Source of the DNA: Pycnopodia helianthoides | Taxonomy: Eukaryota; Echinodermata; Asteroidea; Forcipulatida; Asteriidae | NCBI GenBank assembly: GCA_032158295.1 | Contig: CM063256.1 | Span: 17,405,394 to 17,469,393, forward strand | DNA length: 64,000 bases | Direction of reading: 5' to 3' | Part shown: positions 46,201-51,904 of the stretch, piece by piece | How positions within the stretch are numbered: the first letter of the stretch is position 1 | Layout: each line of letters begins with the position of its first letter | Notes under the pieces: generated by a model | Seen by the model: the letters and a program-made list of their open reading frames with translations, nothing else | Told to the model about the DNA's origin: nothing | Database searches by the model: none | Program-made: the position numbers and the translations under genes

Positions 46201-46439
46201 ATGATTGTTAACGATCGTCAGAAAAGCTATTCTAAATTTTTCAATTGTTCATGGTTTGTAATTCTTTTGTTTTTAAACTGCCTCCTGTAGTTTGCATCAA
46301 GCACTTCTAAAGGATGGAAGGACTTCACCAATATATTCAACGATAACCCAACAACATTGGACTCGGTTGATAATACTCCCTCTGCTGAGACATTACTCAT
46401 GCCGGACAGTGTAGAGAGCGAGAAGCGAGAAAGGTTACG
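10147..46439 (+). CDS. arfgap1: ADP-ribosylation factor GTPase-activating protein 1 (spliced; exons 1-10)
   Basis: Ten exons join in frame: 10147-10206, 11019-11128, 12525-12696, 13648-13898, 15598-15666, 17665-17773, 19909-19965, 35640-35672, 45306-45422, 46291-46439. They total about 376 residues. ArfGAP1 stimulates GTP hydrolysis on Arf1 at the Golgi and so controls COPI coat cycling. The N-terminal domain has the C-X2-C-X16-C-X2-C zinc finger with the catalytic Arg four residues after the last Cys (CSGKHR). The middle holds a Ser-rich linker. Exons 6-8 and 9-10 correspond to the two ALPS segments, Ser/Thr/Gly-rich amphipathic helices that sense curved membranes. Length is close to the human protein (about 400). 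The terminal exon is unresolved (two candidates below). Confidence 0.95.
10437..10675. repeat. 16-bp minisatellite in arfgap1 intron 1
   Basis: About fifteen copies of TCATCTCGGTCCCAAG with variants (TCAACTCGG, TCACCTCGG). There are no spacers, so it is not CRISPR-like. Confidence 0.88.
11019..11128 (+). CDS. arfgap1: arfgap1 exon 2: zinc finger and arginine finger
   Basis: Starts after acceptor CAATATAG. It encodes [20 protein letters not shown] and continues [16 protein letters not shown]. All four zinc-ligand Cys and the catalytic Arg are in this one exon. The only in-frame ATG inside it comes after the first two Cys, so an ATG-started ORF call would miss half the finger. Ends phase 2 at CTCAG|GTTGGT. 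Confidence 0.96.
11129..12135. other. arfgap1 intron 2, left part
   Basis: Intronic. I see nothing beyond simple AT-rich sequence. Confidence 0.4.
12136..12483 (+). mobile_element. TTAA MITE family C, copy C2 (intron 2)
   Basis: TTAAATACACTGGACACC to CCAGTGCCTTTAA. The central palindrome block is deleted (GTGCTTTCAGATGCAATTCAAAT), leaving a ~348-bp copy. Its right edge is ~40 bases before the exon 3 acceptor. Confidence 0.88.
12525..12696 (+). CDS. arfgap1: arfgap1 exon 3: rest of ArfGAP domain
   Basis: Completes Ser across the junction, then [53 protein letters not shown] and DK. This is the second half of the GAP fold that contacts Arf. Ends phase 0 at donor GTGAAGT. Confidence 0.96.
12727..13155 (-). 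mobile_element. tRNA-Leu-like SINE, full-length copy (intron 3)
   Basis: Read on minus: a tRNA-like head at 13155-13074 with A box TGGCCGAGCGG (13141-13151) and B box GGTTCGAGTCC (13081-13091), then a body and an (ATT)n tail near 12730. A long variable arm as in tRNA-Leu is present. It is not a functional tRNA. Confidence 0.85.
13365..13559. mobile_element. Long-TIR MITE (K1)
   Basis: Arms of about 80 bases begin AGGAGAGGTTTGCGGT and are inverted at the right end. Nearly the whole 195 bp is palindromic. Lies just upstream of exon 4. Confidence 0.8.
13648..13898 (+). CDS. arfgap1: arfgap1 exon 4: Ser-rich linker
   Basis: Follows acceptor TGTGAACAG. It begins [20 protein letters not shown], matching the position of the ArfGAP1 segment just after the GAP fold. 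It then becomes low-complexity Ser/Gly/Thr and ends [13 protein letters not shown], phase 2 at AA|GTAAGC. Poorly conserved linker, probably disordered. Confidence 0.9.
13991..14524. mobile_element. TIR element with internal motif repeats (intron 4)
   Basis: Ends TCACCATTTTCACGAAGAGC and GCTCTTCGTGAAAACGGTG are inverted copies. The motif GATAGGTGGCTCTTCGTGAAA recurs inside at about 14202, 14318, 14408 and 14495, suggesting subterminal repeats. Confidence 0.65.
14537..14856. repeat. ~119-bp tandem repeat x2.7 (intron 4)
   Basis: Units share CATTGGGTGCATGGG and ATTAATGTGGAAACCCCATGG, at about 14561, 14680 and 14800. They are open in one frame only by chance. Confidence 0.85.
15243..15444. mobile_element. 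hAT-like MITE, CAGGGCCCAATTTCA ends (I1)
   Basis: Terminal inverted repeats CAGGGCCCAATTTCACAGAG and CTGTATGAAATTAGGCCCTG. Inside are repeats of TAAGCAGAAA. Related copies lie at 47266-47796 and 57574-58333. Confidence 0.75.
15598..15666 (+). CDS. arfgap1: arfgap1 exon 5
   Basis: A 69-nt exon after TTTCTATAG, reading (K)[20 protein letters not shown] then RPE. It is phase 2 on both sides and divisible by three, so skipping would keep frame. Charged linker with no named domain. Confidence 0.88.
15700..16300 (-). mobile_element. tRNA-like SINE interrupted by a family E element (intron 5)
   Basis: SINE body matches 12727-13155 on both sides of 15824-16133. The tRNA-like head is missing: the match stops at GGACCTACGG near 16299. 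Confidence 0.8.
15824..16133 (+). mobile_element. Family E MITE, copy E1 (nested in SINE)
   Basis: 310 bp bounded by CAGGGTTCTGCCCA and TGGGCAGAACCCTG. Flanking hexamers are TGTATT and AGTATT, a 6-bp target duplication with one change. The uninterrupted SINE at 12727-13155 has AGTATT at that point. Confidence 0.85.
17085..17215 (-). mobile_element. SINE fragment (intron 5)
   Basis: Body fragment of the same tRNA-like SINE (CCCCTTCTC.. to GGACACAAGTG), decayed. Confidence 0.65.
17220..17481. mobile_element. Long-TIR MITE (K2)
   Basis: Arms of more than 100 bases, including ATAGTAAACTTGCGGGTACA and its exact inverse, with AAGAAGAAACT-type ends. It ends ~180 bases before exon 6. Confidence 0.85.
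17665..17773 (+). CDS. arfgap1: arfgap1 exon 6: lead-in to ALPS1
   Basis: After acceptor TACTCTAG. It encodes [20 protein letters not shown] then [16 protein letters not shown]. The Y-x-GFGN motif followed by NAM.SL.S is the conserved ArfGAP1 block entering the first ALPS motif. Ends phase 0 at GTAAGT. Confidence 0.94.
17797..18060. repeat. ~113-bp tandem repeat x2.3 (intron 6)
   Basis: Units start AACCCTCCTACTCTCTGACC. A further copy lies at 19160-19620 and is split by MITE A3. Confidence 0.8.
18185..18770. mobile_element. TIR element, TAGGCCAAAAAAAAGGTTCTG ends
   Basis: Right end reads AGAACTTTTTTTCTTTGGCC, inverse of the left. The interior has repeated GCGCAAACTG.AGATTGCAC blocks at 18590 and 18645. 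No transposase ORF. Confidence 0.6.
18971..19044 (-). mobile_element. SINE tRNA-like head fragment
   Basis: Head of the tRNA-Leu-like SINE with the A box intact enough to recognise (GTGGTCGAGCGG on minus). The T-arm end is damaged, so it is not a tRNA gene. Confidence 0.7.
19192..19584 (+). mobile_element. TTAA MITE family A, copy A3
   Basis: Full-length, with centre CGCTCAGTGAGCG. Inserted into a decayed copy of the 17797-18060 repeat, whose halves flank it. Confidence 0.9.
19909..19965 (+). CDS. arfgap1: arfgap1 exon 7: ALPS1 core
   Basis: A 57-nt phase-0 exon encoding [19 protein letters not shown], matching the human ALPS1 core in spacing. It is an amphipathic helix with large hydrophobics on one face and small or Thr/Ser residues on the other. 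Donor GTATGT opens the ~15.7-kb intron 7. Confidence 0.94.
20197..20444. mobile_element. TIR element in intron 7
   Basis: GTGATGCGATCAAGCTAAAT and its inverse ATTTAGCTTGATCGCATCAC bound 248 bp of non-coding sequence. Confidence 0.75.
21071..21600. mobile_element. Palindromic MITE split by A4
   Basis: Left GGGTCGATTTCACAAA..TTAGGACTAGTCCTA and right TAAGACTAGTCTTATC..TTTGTGAAATCGGCCC are inverted partners. A4 has landed at a TTAA in the middle. Confidence 0.7.
21129..21532 (+). mobile_element. TTAA MITE family A, copy A4
   Basis: Full-length, with an 11-base local duplication (GATTGGAGCAGATTGGAG) beside the central hairpin. Confidence 0.9.
21718..21846. repeat. C/A-rich tract (CCCCAACCCCCAC)n
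   Basis: About 128 bp of CCCCAA and CCCCCA runs. The opposite strand is G-rich and a G-quadruplex candidate. It resembles but is not a telomere repeat. Confidence 0.85.
22232..22488 (-). mobile_element. Family E MITE, copy E2
   Basis: Bounded by CAGGGTTCTGCCCA and GGGCAGAACCTG, with an exact 6-bp duplication CATCTT on both sides. Confidence 0.88.
23048..23435 (-). mobile_element. TTAA MITE family D, copy D1
   Basis: TTAAAGGGAAGGGTATTTGA to AAGGTATACTTTGCCTTTAA, with a decayed central hairpin around AAACGTTTCTCAGATTGTG. Confidence 0.85.
24092..24440 (+). mobile_element. tRNA-like SINE (different body)
   Basis: Head 24092-24180 has TATTCGAGCGGTCCA and the B-box-like GGTTCAAATTCC. The 3' body ends ATAAGAACTGTCATTAATAT. 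tRNA-Leu-like arms are recognisable but mutated. Confidence 0.65.
24580..25139 (+). mobile_element. TTAA MITE family B, copy B2 with replaced centre
   Basis: Both ends are normal family B. The centre (about 24688-24990) is foreign and holds a large hairpin instead of the usual short palindrome. Confidence 0.85.
24837..24959. repeat. Hairpin inside B2
   Basis: Inner arms 24868-24895 and 24909-24936 are a perfect 28-bp inverted repeat with a 13-nt loop. Outer arms AACAGTCGAT / ATCGACTGTT extend it imperfectly. Confidence 0.85.
25835..26157 (+). mobile_element. Family E MITE, copy E3
   Basis: 323 bp, flanked by an exact 6-bp duplication TAAAGG. Confidence 0.88.
26170..26370. repeat. Diverged copy of the exon-9 acceptor repeat unit
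   Basis: Resembles 43690-43900 and 29450-30030: CTGTTGT.TTCTTCAG, then CCAGGGTTACC..AAAAG.TGGAAATG.CATC. See the array at 44018. Confidence 0.55.
26465..26821. mobile_element. Family G TIR element, copy G1
   Basis: Related over its length to 36109-36455 (GAGGCCAGTGATT, GAGCTACAAGCCCT, TTCGAGCCCTG). The left end is decayed. Confidence 0.6.
27095..27460 (-). mobile_element. TTAA MITE family D, copy D2
   Basis: Diverged D copy with the central hairpin GTCTGAGAAGCGT..ACGCTTCTCAGAC. Its right TTAA is shared with B3. Confidence 0.8.
27457..27778 (-). mobile_element. TTAA MITE family B, copy B3
   Basis: Central palindrome is the AATTATCGCG/CGCGATAATT subtype. Abuts D2 through one TTAA. Confidence 0.88.
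28362..28609. mobile_element. Near-perfect foldback element
   Basis: Arms of about 120 bases (start ACTATAAGGTCCTTAACAAA) are inverted copies with about one mismatch and a loop of ~8 nt (TGAAAATT, 28482-28489). The high identity implies a recent origin or gene conversion. It lies in intron 7 and would fold into one long hairpin if transcribed. Confidence 0.9.
29527..29879 (-). mobile_element. TTAA MITE family B, copy B4
   Basis: Perfect 20-bp central palindrome TTTTATCACG/CGTGATAAAA at 29683-29702. It splits a copy of the exon-9 acceptor repeat unit (29450-30030). Confidence 0.9.
31041..31438 (+). mobile_element. TTAA MITE family D, copy D3
   Basis: TTAAAGGCAAAGTATACC start. Central hairpin at 31231-31269: AATCTGAGAAACATTTCT / AGAAACGTTTCTCAGATT. 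Abuts B5. Confidence 0.88.
31435..31776 (-). mobile_element. TTAA MITE family B, copy B5
   Basis: Perfect palindrome AATTATCGCGCGCGATAATT at 31592-31611. Nearly identical to B3. Confidence 0.9.
32279..32673 (+). mobile_element. TTAA MITE family A, copy A5
   Basis: Full-length, with left TTGAAGGAAC and right GTTCCTTTAA. Confidence 0.9.
32871..33255 (-). mobile_element. TTAA MITE family D, copy D4
   Basis: TTAAAGGGAAGGTATACGAT to ATACTTCGCCTTTAA. One half of the central hairpin is deleted. Confidence 0.87.
33256..34947. other. Intron 7 sequence, nothing recognised
   Basis: No repeat family or coding signature that I can name. The short open frames at 33651 and 34085 lack splice or codon support. 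Confidence 0.35.
34948..35450 (-). mobile_element. TTAA MITE family A, copy A6, between direct repeats
   Basis: A6 spans 35001 to about 35340; its distal end is lost. A ~55-base segment containing CATTTAGTGGGGCGTAACTT occurs on both sides (34948-35003 and 35398-35450). Confidence 0.8.
35640..35672 (+). CDS. arfgap1: arfgap1 exon 8: 11-codon microexon, ALPS1 end
   Basis: Only 33 nt, between acceptor GATATCCAG and donor [17 protein letters not shown]. It fits the human ATKFGSQASQK position exactly and is phase 0 on both sides, so it could be skipped without frameshift. Confidence 0.92.
36109..36455. mobile_element. Family G TIR element, copy G2
   Basis: CAGGGCTTGAATTT and AAATTCTAGCCCTG ends, with TAAAT on both flanks as the target duplication. 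Confidence 0.75.
36518..36874 (+). mobile_element. TTAA-type MITE, fifth related family (H)
   Basis: Same layout as A-D: GGACAACATTGGTAATTATC start, ACAAACCTACAAGGTTTATT core, palindrome GTTTTGGTCTCG/CGAGATCAAAAC (36686-36709, one mismatch), and TTACCAATGTTGTGCAC..TTAA end. Confidence 0.7.
37960..38278 (+). repeat. 319-bp direct repeat, left copy
   Basis: Almost identical to 39811-40129, with small indels in the T and G runs. Confidence 0.92.
38797..39130 (+). pseudogene. TE-associated protein fragment, degenerate
   Basis: With frame changes the plus strand reads [32 protein letters not shown] and LLTLDSHN-like pieces. I recall similar sequences in uncharacterised, transposon-associated proteins of marine invertebrates. 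That memory is unverified. Confidence 0.35.
39110..39355. repeat. ~122-bp tandem duplication
   Basis: GATGTTCTTGTGGACAGGAC at 39122 and 39242 begins two diverged units, both inside the Penelope-like remnant. Confidence 0.85.
39290..39640 (-). pseudogene. Penelope-like reverse transcriptase fragment, frameshifted
   Basis: Minus-strand pieces in three frames: [14 protein letters not shown], then [20 protein letters not shown] and [11 protein letters not shown], then [19 protein letters not shown]. This follows the Penelope order FYEQ..G.AMGSP..SPV.A.L.ME.FE, P..W.RYVDD, WPHG...L..FL.HLN. The YVDD-type catalytic motif is YADE, and frameshifts break it, so it is dead. Confidence 0.7.
39811..40129 (+). 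repeat. 319-bp direct repeat, right copy, with 12-bp flanking duplication
   Basis: Copy of 37960-38278. Flanked by GTGATGTGGTGC at 39799-39810 and 40131-40142. Confidence 0.9.
40600..41060. repeat. ATAAGCCGC-type palindromic repeat block
   Basis: Multiple direct and inverted copies of GGCTTATACGCCG/GCGGCTTATAC, plus ACACCTGAATCTTGTTTCGA, which also occurs near 16895. Non-coding. Confidence 0.65.
41368..41570 (+). mobile_element. TTAA MITE family C, copy C3 (internally deleted)
   Basis: Both TTAA ends present, but the core and centre are reduced to about 203 bp. Confidence 0.85.
41571..43152. other. Intron 8 sequence, nothing recognised
   Basis: No named repeat or coding evidence. GCATGTAGAGATAG and similar short strings are not informative. 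Confidence 0.35.
43153..43430 (+). mobile_element. TTAA MITE family B, copy B6 (centre deleted)
   Basis: Ends intact; the palindrome is missing between ACATC and TAGGCAG near 43325. Confidence 0.87.
44018..45305 (+). repeat. ~216-bp tandem array repeating the exon 9 acceptor
   Basis: Seven CTTCCCCACTAG-type 3' splice sites end at 44034, 44223, 44440, 44658, 44876, 45089 and 45305. Spacings are 189, 217, 218, 218, 213 and 216. The last is the real acceptor of arfgap1 exon 9. A leading unit without an acceptor starts near 43790. In the first six units the acceptor is followed by an open 39-nt phase-0 stretch and a GT. Confidence 0.92.
45306..45422 (+). CDS. arfgap1: arfgap1 exon 9
   Basis: After acceptor CTTCCCCACTAG. 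It encodes [39 protein letters not shown], matching the human segment with N..V.KP..EK..EG....D.S.G. Phase 0 on both sides. Its acceptor region is the last unit of a seven-copy tandem array (see 44018-45305). Confidence 0.94.
45543..45625 (+). mobile_element. tRNA-like SINE head
   Basis: ATTAATAGAGCGCCTGTACG..GGTTGCAGGTTCAAATCCTG resembles A and B boxes of a tRNA (Lys/Arg/Thr type). The acceptor stem does not pair well, so it is not a tRNA gene. Confidence 0.55.
46291..46439 (+). CDS. arfgap1: arfgap1 exon 10: ALPS2 end
   Basis: After acceptor CCTCCTGTAG. It encodes [20 protein letters not shown] followed by [14 protein letters not shown] and a charged end EKRERLR. SKGW.D.T..F matches the second ALPS motif. 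Ends phase 2 at ACG|GTAAGG. Confidence 0.93.
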
Positions 46440-46835
46440 GTAAGGTTTTTTCGCATTTGATGGTTTTTAATTTTTGACAATGACTAGAGCGAGCTAGTCG
46501 AAACGTTGAGACCATAAAGAACTCACTCCGCGGCAGTGCAGTTAAATACGAGAAGTCCCCCCAATCAACAAAGCTAAAGTTTTTAGTCCAGGCCGATTTC
46601 CTACCTCCTGCCCAGGTAGTAGTTAATAAGCAGGACATTTCTTTTTGGAACTGAGAAGTCTCCCAAATTCTGAAAATCTACTCCGTGGTCGTAGAACAAA
46701 TAGCAAGACAAGTTCTCTAAAGAACAAAATCTGCACAGCAAAGTAGATATTTATACACATGGTATTACCGTAAACCGAATATACATTGATACCTCACCAT
46801 GCAATGCCTCAAAAACCATATAATTTTTGATCAGT

Positions 46836-47150
46836 TATAATAATAGCGGCTTCTTGCATAGCGCGCAAACCATTCACAGAGTGACGTTCATGGCGCTCGA
46901 ACATTATCACCCTAGTCACTGGGCCATTGATTTACTTCCTTTAACCATCTCAGCTCCCTGAGGAGTGTGCAGCGCCTGTGCTGCCAAGTATGTAGGGCAC
47001 CAAGTTATTAAGGCAATCACAAGCACCATCTTTGCCTGCCCGCACAGGTACCCATTTAGAGGAACACAAATGTCATGACCGGGAATCGAACCCACACTCT
47101 TCTGAATTGGCCGCCAGAACTTGAGTCTTGCTGTAGAGCACTCGGCAACA
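46836..47150 (-). mobile_element. tRNA-like SINE (third body type)
   Basis: On minus: tRNA-like head near 47150-47075 with B box GGTTCGATTCCC, body, then an (ATT) tail near 46840. Confidence 0.65.
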
Positions 47151-47265
47151 ACACTCTGTTGTTCATTTCCTTCAGTACTTCACCTTGGATTTGTTTATAT
47201 TTCATTTACTATGCATTCTTTAAAAACAAATTTCAAGCCTTGTTTGGTTGTGCAAATATCTCCCA

Positions 47266-47796
47266 GAAAACAAAATTGAGGCCCATTTTCTCAGCCATTT
47301 CCAGTAAACCAGTCACAGACGGTATGCTTGATACAGTATTTTGGCTGGTAACCGTATTCTTTGAAGCAAGTTTGTGTTGAGCTTAGCTACTCTTTGGCTC
47401 TTAAAGGAACATTACAGAATTGGTTTTTGCTAACAAAACAGTTGCTGGCAGTGTAAGCACTTTATGTAATCCACCATATACATAAACTGACAAACCTGTA
47501 GAAGTTTGAGATTGATCGGCCATCTGGGTCACGAGAAAATAGTGCAAAACCGATTTCAAATTGGCATGTGTTATACAATGCATGAATAAAACGCTCATGA
47601 GCGATAAACTCCAATCGGAAATTAGTTTGACTTATTTCTCATCAAATATGGCATTTCAGACAGAAATATTTCTAGGGATGTTTTATACTATCATCATCAT
47701 TAGACCGTGTAAGTTTTATGTAAATCTGTGATCAAAAGTATATTTTACAATTACCAATTCTGTAATGTTCCTTTAAGCAGCTCTATGAAATAGGGC
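47266..47796. mobile_element. hAT-like MITE (I3) split by A7
   Basis: Left TTGAGGCCCATTTTCTCAG and right AGCAGCTCTATGAAATAGGGC are the two ends of an I-type element. Confidence 0.65.
47401..47776 (-). mobile_element. TTAA MITE family A, copy A7
   Basis: Exact TTAA at both ends, inserted in I3. Confidence 0.9.
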
Positions 47797-47854
47797 AATG
47801 GTGTAGATTTTTGTGTCTCCTAAAATTTTTTTTTTTATATATATATATATTAAT

Positions 47855-48125
47855 AGTAATAATAATAATATTGGTTCTCATATAGCGAACATAACCCAGT
47901 ACCTAGATCAAGGTACTTAACACAATTACTATACCTGTTTACCAGGCATACTTACACCATTCCTGCTGTCTCAGGTTCCCATTATACACCTGGGTTTAGA
48001 GAAGAATTTATTGTAATGTGCCTTGCTCAAGGACACAAGTCACGACCGGGATTCGAACCCACACTCTAGTGATTCAGCCGACAGAACTCAAAGCCGATAG
48101 GCTAGACTGCTCAGCCATGACAGGC
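47855..48125 (-). mobile_element. tRNA-like SINE with (ATT)n tail
   Basis: On minus: head with B box GGTTCGAATCCC (about 48050), body, then AATATTATTATTATTAC tail. Confidence 0.7.
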
Positions 48126-48375
48126 CACCAATTCTCCCCATAGCATTTACATTCTCTTCTTATGGAGGTACATGTGCTGTTTTCTAAGGTCACTCCCTAA
48201 CAAGAGTGCAATGCTAAGGTGTTTAATTACATGTGCAGCAATGTATCACTGGACAGACTTGGTGGTGTGACAAAGCACTTGACATTAGTGTGCAGGTTGT
48301 CCCCCATGTTGTAGGTGGCAGACTCTCTTGGCATGGATCAGATGAATGTAGAGCACATATCATTTGCCACTTAAA

Positions 48376-48695
48376 ACCTTGATATATTTATTCCACCAAA
48401 CTTCTCTTTTTTAGTAGGTGTCACTTGTTCTTCAGGGGGTTATTTTGCCTTCAATTTGCATCTATTTTCCCTGCTGAAACCTAGACGCTACCAACACATG
48501 ATGTGTTATACACGTAGATCAAGATGTTCCCCTTAGAACCTTGATATATTTATTCCGCCAAACTTCCCTTTTTTGTAGGTGTCACTTGTTCTTCAGGGGG
48601 TTATTTTGCCTTCAATTTGCATCTATTTTCCCTGCTGAAACCTAGACGCTACCAACACATGATGTGTTATACACGTAGATCAAGATGTTCCCAGA
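48376..48695. repeat. ~160-bp direct tandem duplication
   Basis: Two nearly identical units, each ending CACGTAGATCAAGATGTTCCC. Confidence 0.9.
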
Positions 48696-50675
48696 GGCAT
48701 CTGCTAGACAGAGTAAAAGAACTTGGTCTTAAATTACATTCATGTCTCATGTACATGTATTCACAGTGTACCACAACATCATGTCGTTTTGTGCCTTTGA
48801 AAAAAAAAAATAAAAAAATTATAATTTACTTAGTGCAGGCCACGTTTTGGGGTGATTTTTGTTTCAAACCCTCCACCTGTCTCATCCAACTGTGGTTTTG
48901 AAAGATAGAAACCAGCCTGCAGTTATGATACCAATGCCTATACACAGTACCACGTGTACAGTTGCAAGTATTTATAGGTTATGACTCCTCAAAATGTCAA
49001 ACAACTCTAGATTTAAGTGTTTTTTTTAATGATTTGTTTCCATGTGGTCTTTCTTTTGTCGTTGTTGTTGCTGCTGCTGTTCTTGTTTTTCCTGGTTTGC
49101 AGAATATCATCATTGACGTCCAATAAAGATAAAGTAGCCTAAATCGCTGTTCATTATTTTCACTAAAAACTGAAGTTGTTGACGTTTTCACTAGATTGGT
49201 GAAATGGTGCGTTTATTGAAAACTAGGGGATTGAAAGGAATGTTCCCCTTCGAAAAAAATCAATTGTGTAATATACCTTTAAGGTAGGTAGGTGGAGTAC
49301 TTATTGCTCATTAAATCCTGCGTCTCTTGTCAAATATATTGCACCGGTGTCCCCAGGCAAACATGTGGAATTCATGATCGCTCCCAGAACAACTGTATTT
49401 ATTTATTCGACTTCAGCTGAATAATTGTGGACACCTGCTTCCAGGGCGTTTGGCAACATACGCCTCAGTATTCACTTCAAGCGTTGAACACAACCACAAG
49501 TACATGAAAGAATATATATTCATACTCCTAAATGCTAAATGTTGTAAATTAATCAATGTCGAGTTCCATAGACCATTATATGCCGAACATCGCAGAATGG
49601 CTACTAGCGGTTACAAAGCTCGCTTTTCGATTAGTTACAAGTCCACCAAAACTGTTTAGCAATAATGTAACAGACAGTTGAAGTCAATGTTTGCATGACA
49701 CATGTTTATCATAAACTGCTCATTTCCTAGTTGTTCAGCGTAAAACATCTTCAAGAAAACATACAAGTTGTGCAATGGTTTGGGCTACAGAAGCCAATTT
49801 TTTTTTAAATATACTGGTTATCTGTTGCAGATATGATACCCTGCATGTGTTTCTTACCGGTTGACTTCAGTCAATTTATCTTGAAAGCTGGCAGAATCCC
49901 TGAGCTTGAAAAAGGGTGAAAAATAGGGACACCATGTTTATGCTAACGAAGACAAACTTCTGCGACATAGTCAGATTGTCATGTGATTAATATACATATA
50001 AGGTCTCATTGTTCCTGTAGACACTCTATGATGTTTTCCTACACTGTATGATAATGCACTGTGTGCCTCTCTGCTGTCCGAGTCAAAATTGTGTGTGATG
50101 AGAAAGACATAATTTTGAGGATAGGCGCTTGTCTAGTGGATATCATGATTAGAGAAATTTATGCAGATGGACTGAAGTACCTTAATAGCTGAATGTGTAA
50201 ATACAAGTGTATGGACATATCATTCATTTTCTTCTACTCTGACACCACATCCTGTACTCCTGTACTCCTCTATCTCCATGGAAACCTTGACATCCAGAAA
50301 AGAATAGTTGTCCCATTATTAATGGAGTGTTTGTATGGGACCATTCTTTAGTGATCGCCCTCTCCGTCCCACATTGTCCCGTGTTTAAACATGTTGAAGG
50401 GTCATGTTTAGGGTTTCTTGGGTTTGTACAGTCGGACAGTATTTTATCGAAGCATTTTGTTGGCCTTGTTTAAAGGTGCAACATTGTGTACATCGTCCAA
50501 CTTTTCTCAGGTTAAGTCAATGGATTAAAGGGTAACCTTTGACCCTCCCTCGTGGCTGAAGGTATTGAAACCAGAGCGGAAAAGGTGGCATTGCAAACAG
50601 CCCTCAGACTAAGCCACTTATGAGTTAAGTTTGAATAATGTCTGGCATTGTAAATAATGCCCCAAGCTACCGGGC
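48696..50675. other. Intron or 3' region, nothing recognised
   Basis: Downstream of exon 10. No coding or repeat family that I can name. Confidence 0.35.
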
Positions 50676-50679
50676 AAGC

Positions 50680-50765
50680 TCGGTGGTGTACAGGTGTGGT
50701 GGATAAAGATATCTACTCTAAAGTTGCTGAGGTTGTGGGTTTGAATCCCACCGGAGTGACTCGGA
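50680..50765 (+). mobile_element. tRNA-like SINE head
   Basis: AAGCTCGGTGGTGTA..GGTTTGAATCCCACC looks like A and B boxes. Followed by a G run, then C4. Confidence 0.5.
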
Positions 50766-50805
50766 AGTTGGCGGGGGGGGGGGGAAGTACCAAGTGCATT
50801 GTGCT

Positions 50806-51188
50806 TTAAGACACTGGACACCTTTGGTAGTTGTCAAAGACCAGTCTTCTCACTTGGTGTATTCTCAGCATATGCACAAAATAACAAACCTGTGAAAATT
50901 TGAACTCAAGTGGCTGTCGAAGTTACGAGATAATAATGGAAGAAAAAACACCCTTGTCACACGAAGTTGTGTGCTTTCAGATGCTTGATTTCGAGACCTC
51001 ACGCGTGATGTCTCAAAATCAATTTAAATATTTTACTGAGAAATTACTTCTTTCTCAAAAACTGCGTTACTTCAGAGGGAGCCATTTCTCACAATGTTTT
51101 ATACTATACTCTCCATTGCTCGTTACCGAGTAAGTTTTTATGCTAACAATTATTTTGAGTAATTACCAATAGTGTCCAGTGCCTTTAA
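50806..51188 (+). mobile_element. TTAA MITE family C, copy C4
   Basis: Full-length, with one mutation in the centre (CCTCACGCGTGATGTCTC). Confidence 0.88.
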
Positions 51189-51524
51189 GACATCGGTGTA
51201 TGAGTAAGACACAGATAATAAATGTCTGGTACAGTTTAACTTCTTTGACTACTCATTGCTGAATCTCTTGTACTAATGCCAGTGTCGCTGTGCCACAAGG
51301 TTGGGAGACAGCCTTTGCATAGCCAGGGCTCACCCTTAACACTAGCCCGGCGTACATTGCCTGGTAAAAAATGCTATGGTCTAGTAAACGCCACTTCTCA
51401 ACTTGCCCTGTGGGCTACTAAAAACTGTGCAACCTACTTGTTTAAAATGCTAATTTCTTCCTTTTCAGATGTGAAAAATGATAGTATAAAATGTGTTAAT
51501 CGTTATTGAGTGTGTGAATATAAC

Positions 51525-51904
51525 TTCAAGGAACATTACATAATTGGTTTTTGCTAACAAAACAGTTGCTGGCAGTGTAAGCACTTTATGTAATCCACCA
51601 TATACATAAACTGACAAACCTGTAGAAGTTTGAGATCGATCGGCCATCTGGGTCACAAAAAAATAGTGAAAAACTGATTACACATTTGCATGAAATCATA
51701 TACATGTAGATTCAACAAATGAATAAAATGCTCACTGAGCGATAAACTCCAATCGGAAAATTAGTTTATTAATTTCTCATCAAATATGGCATTTCAGACA
51801 GAAATGTTTCAAGGAATGTTTTCTACTATCATCATCATTAGACCGTGTAAGTTTTATGTAAATCTGTGATCAAAAAGTATATTTTACAAGTTTTGTATTC
51901 CTTT
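51525..51904 (-). mobile_element. TTAA MITE family A, copy A8 (right end decayed)
   Basis: Starts CAAGGAACATTACATAATTG. The last ~20 bases are lost at GTATTCCTTT. Confidence 0.82.

Noticed and set aside
47401..47598. Recurring [23 protein letters not shown] in several places
   Set aside because: It is one strand of MITE family A. The same peptide appears wherever A copies occur, with no codon-level conservation.
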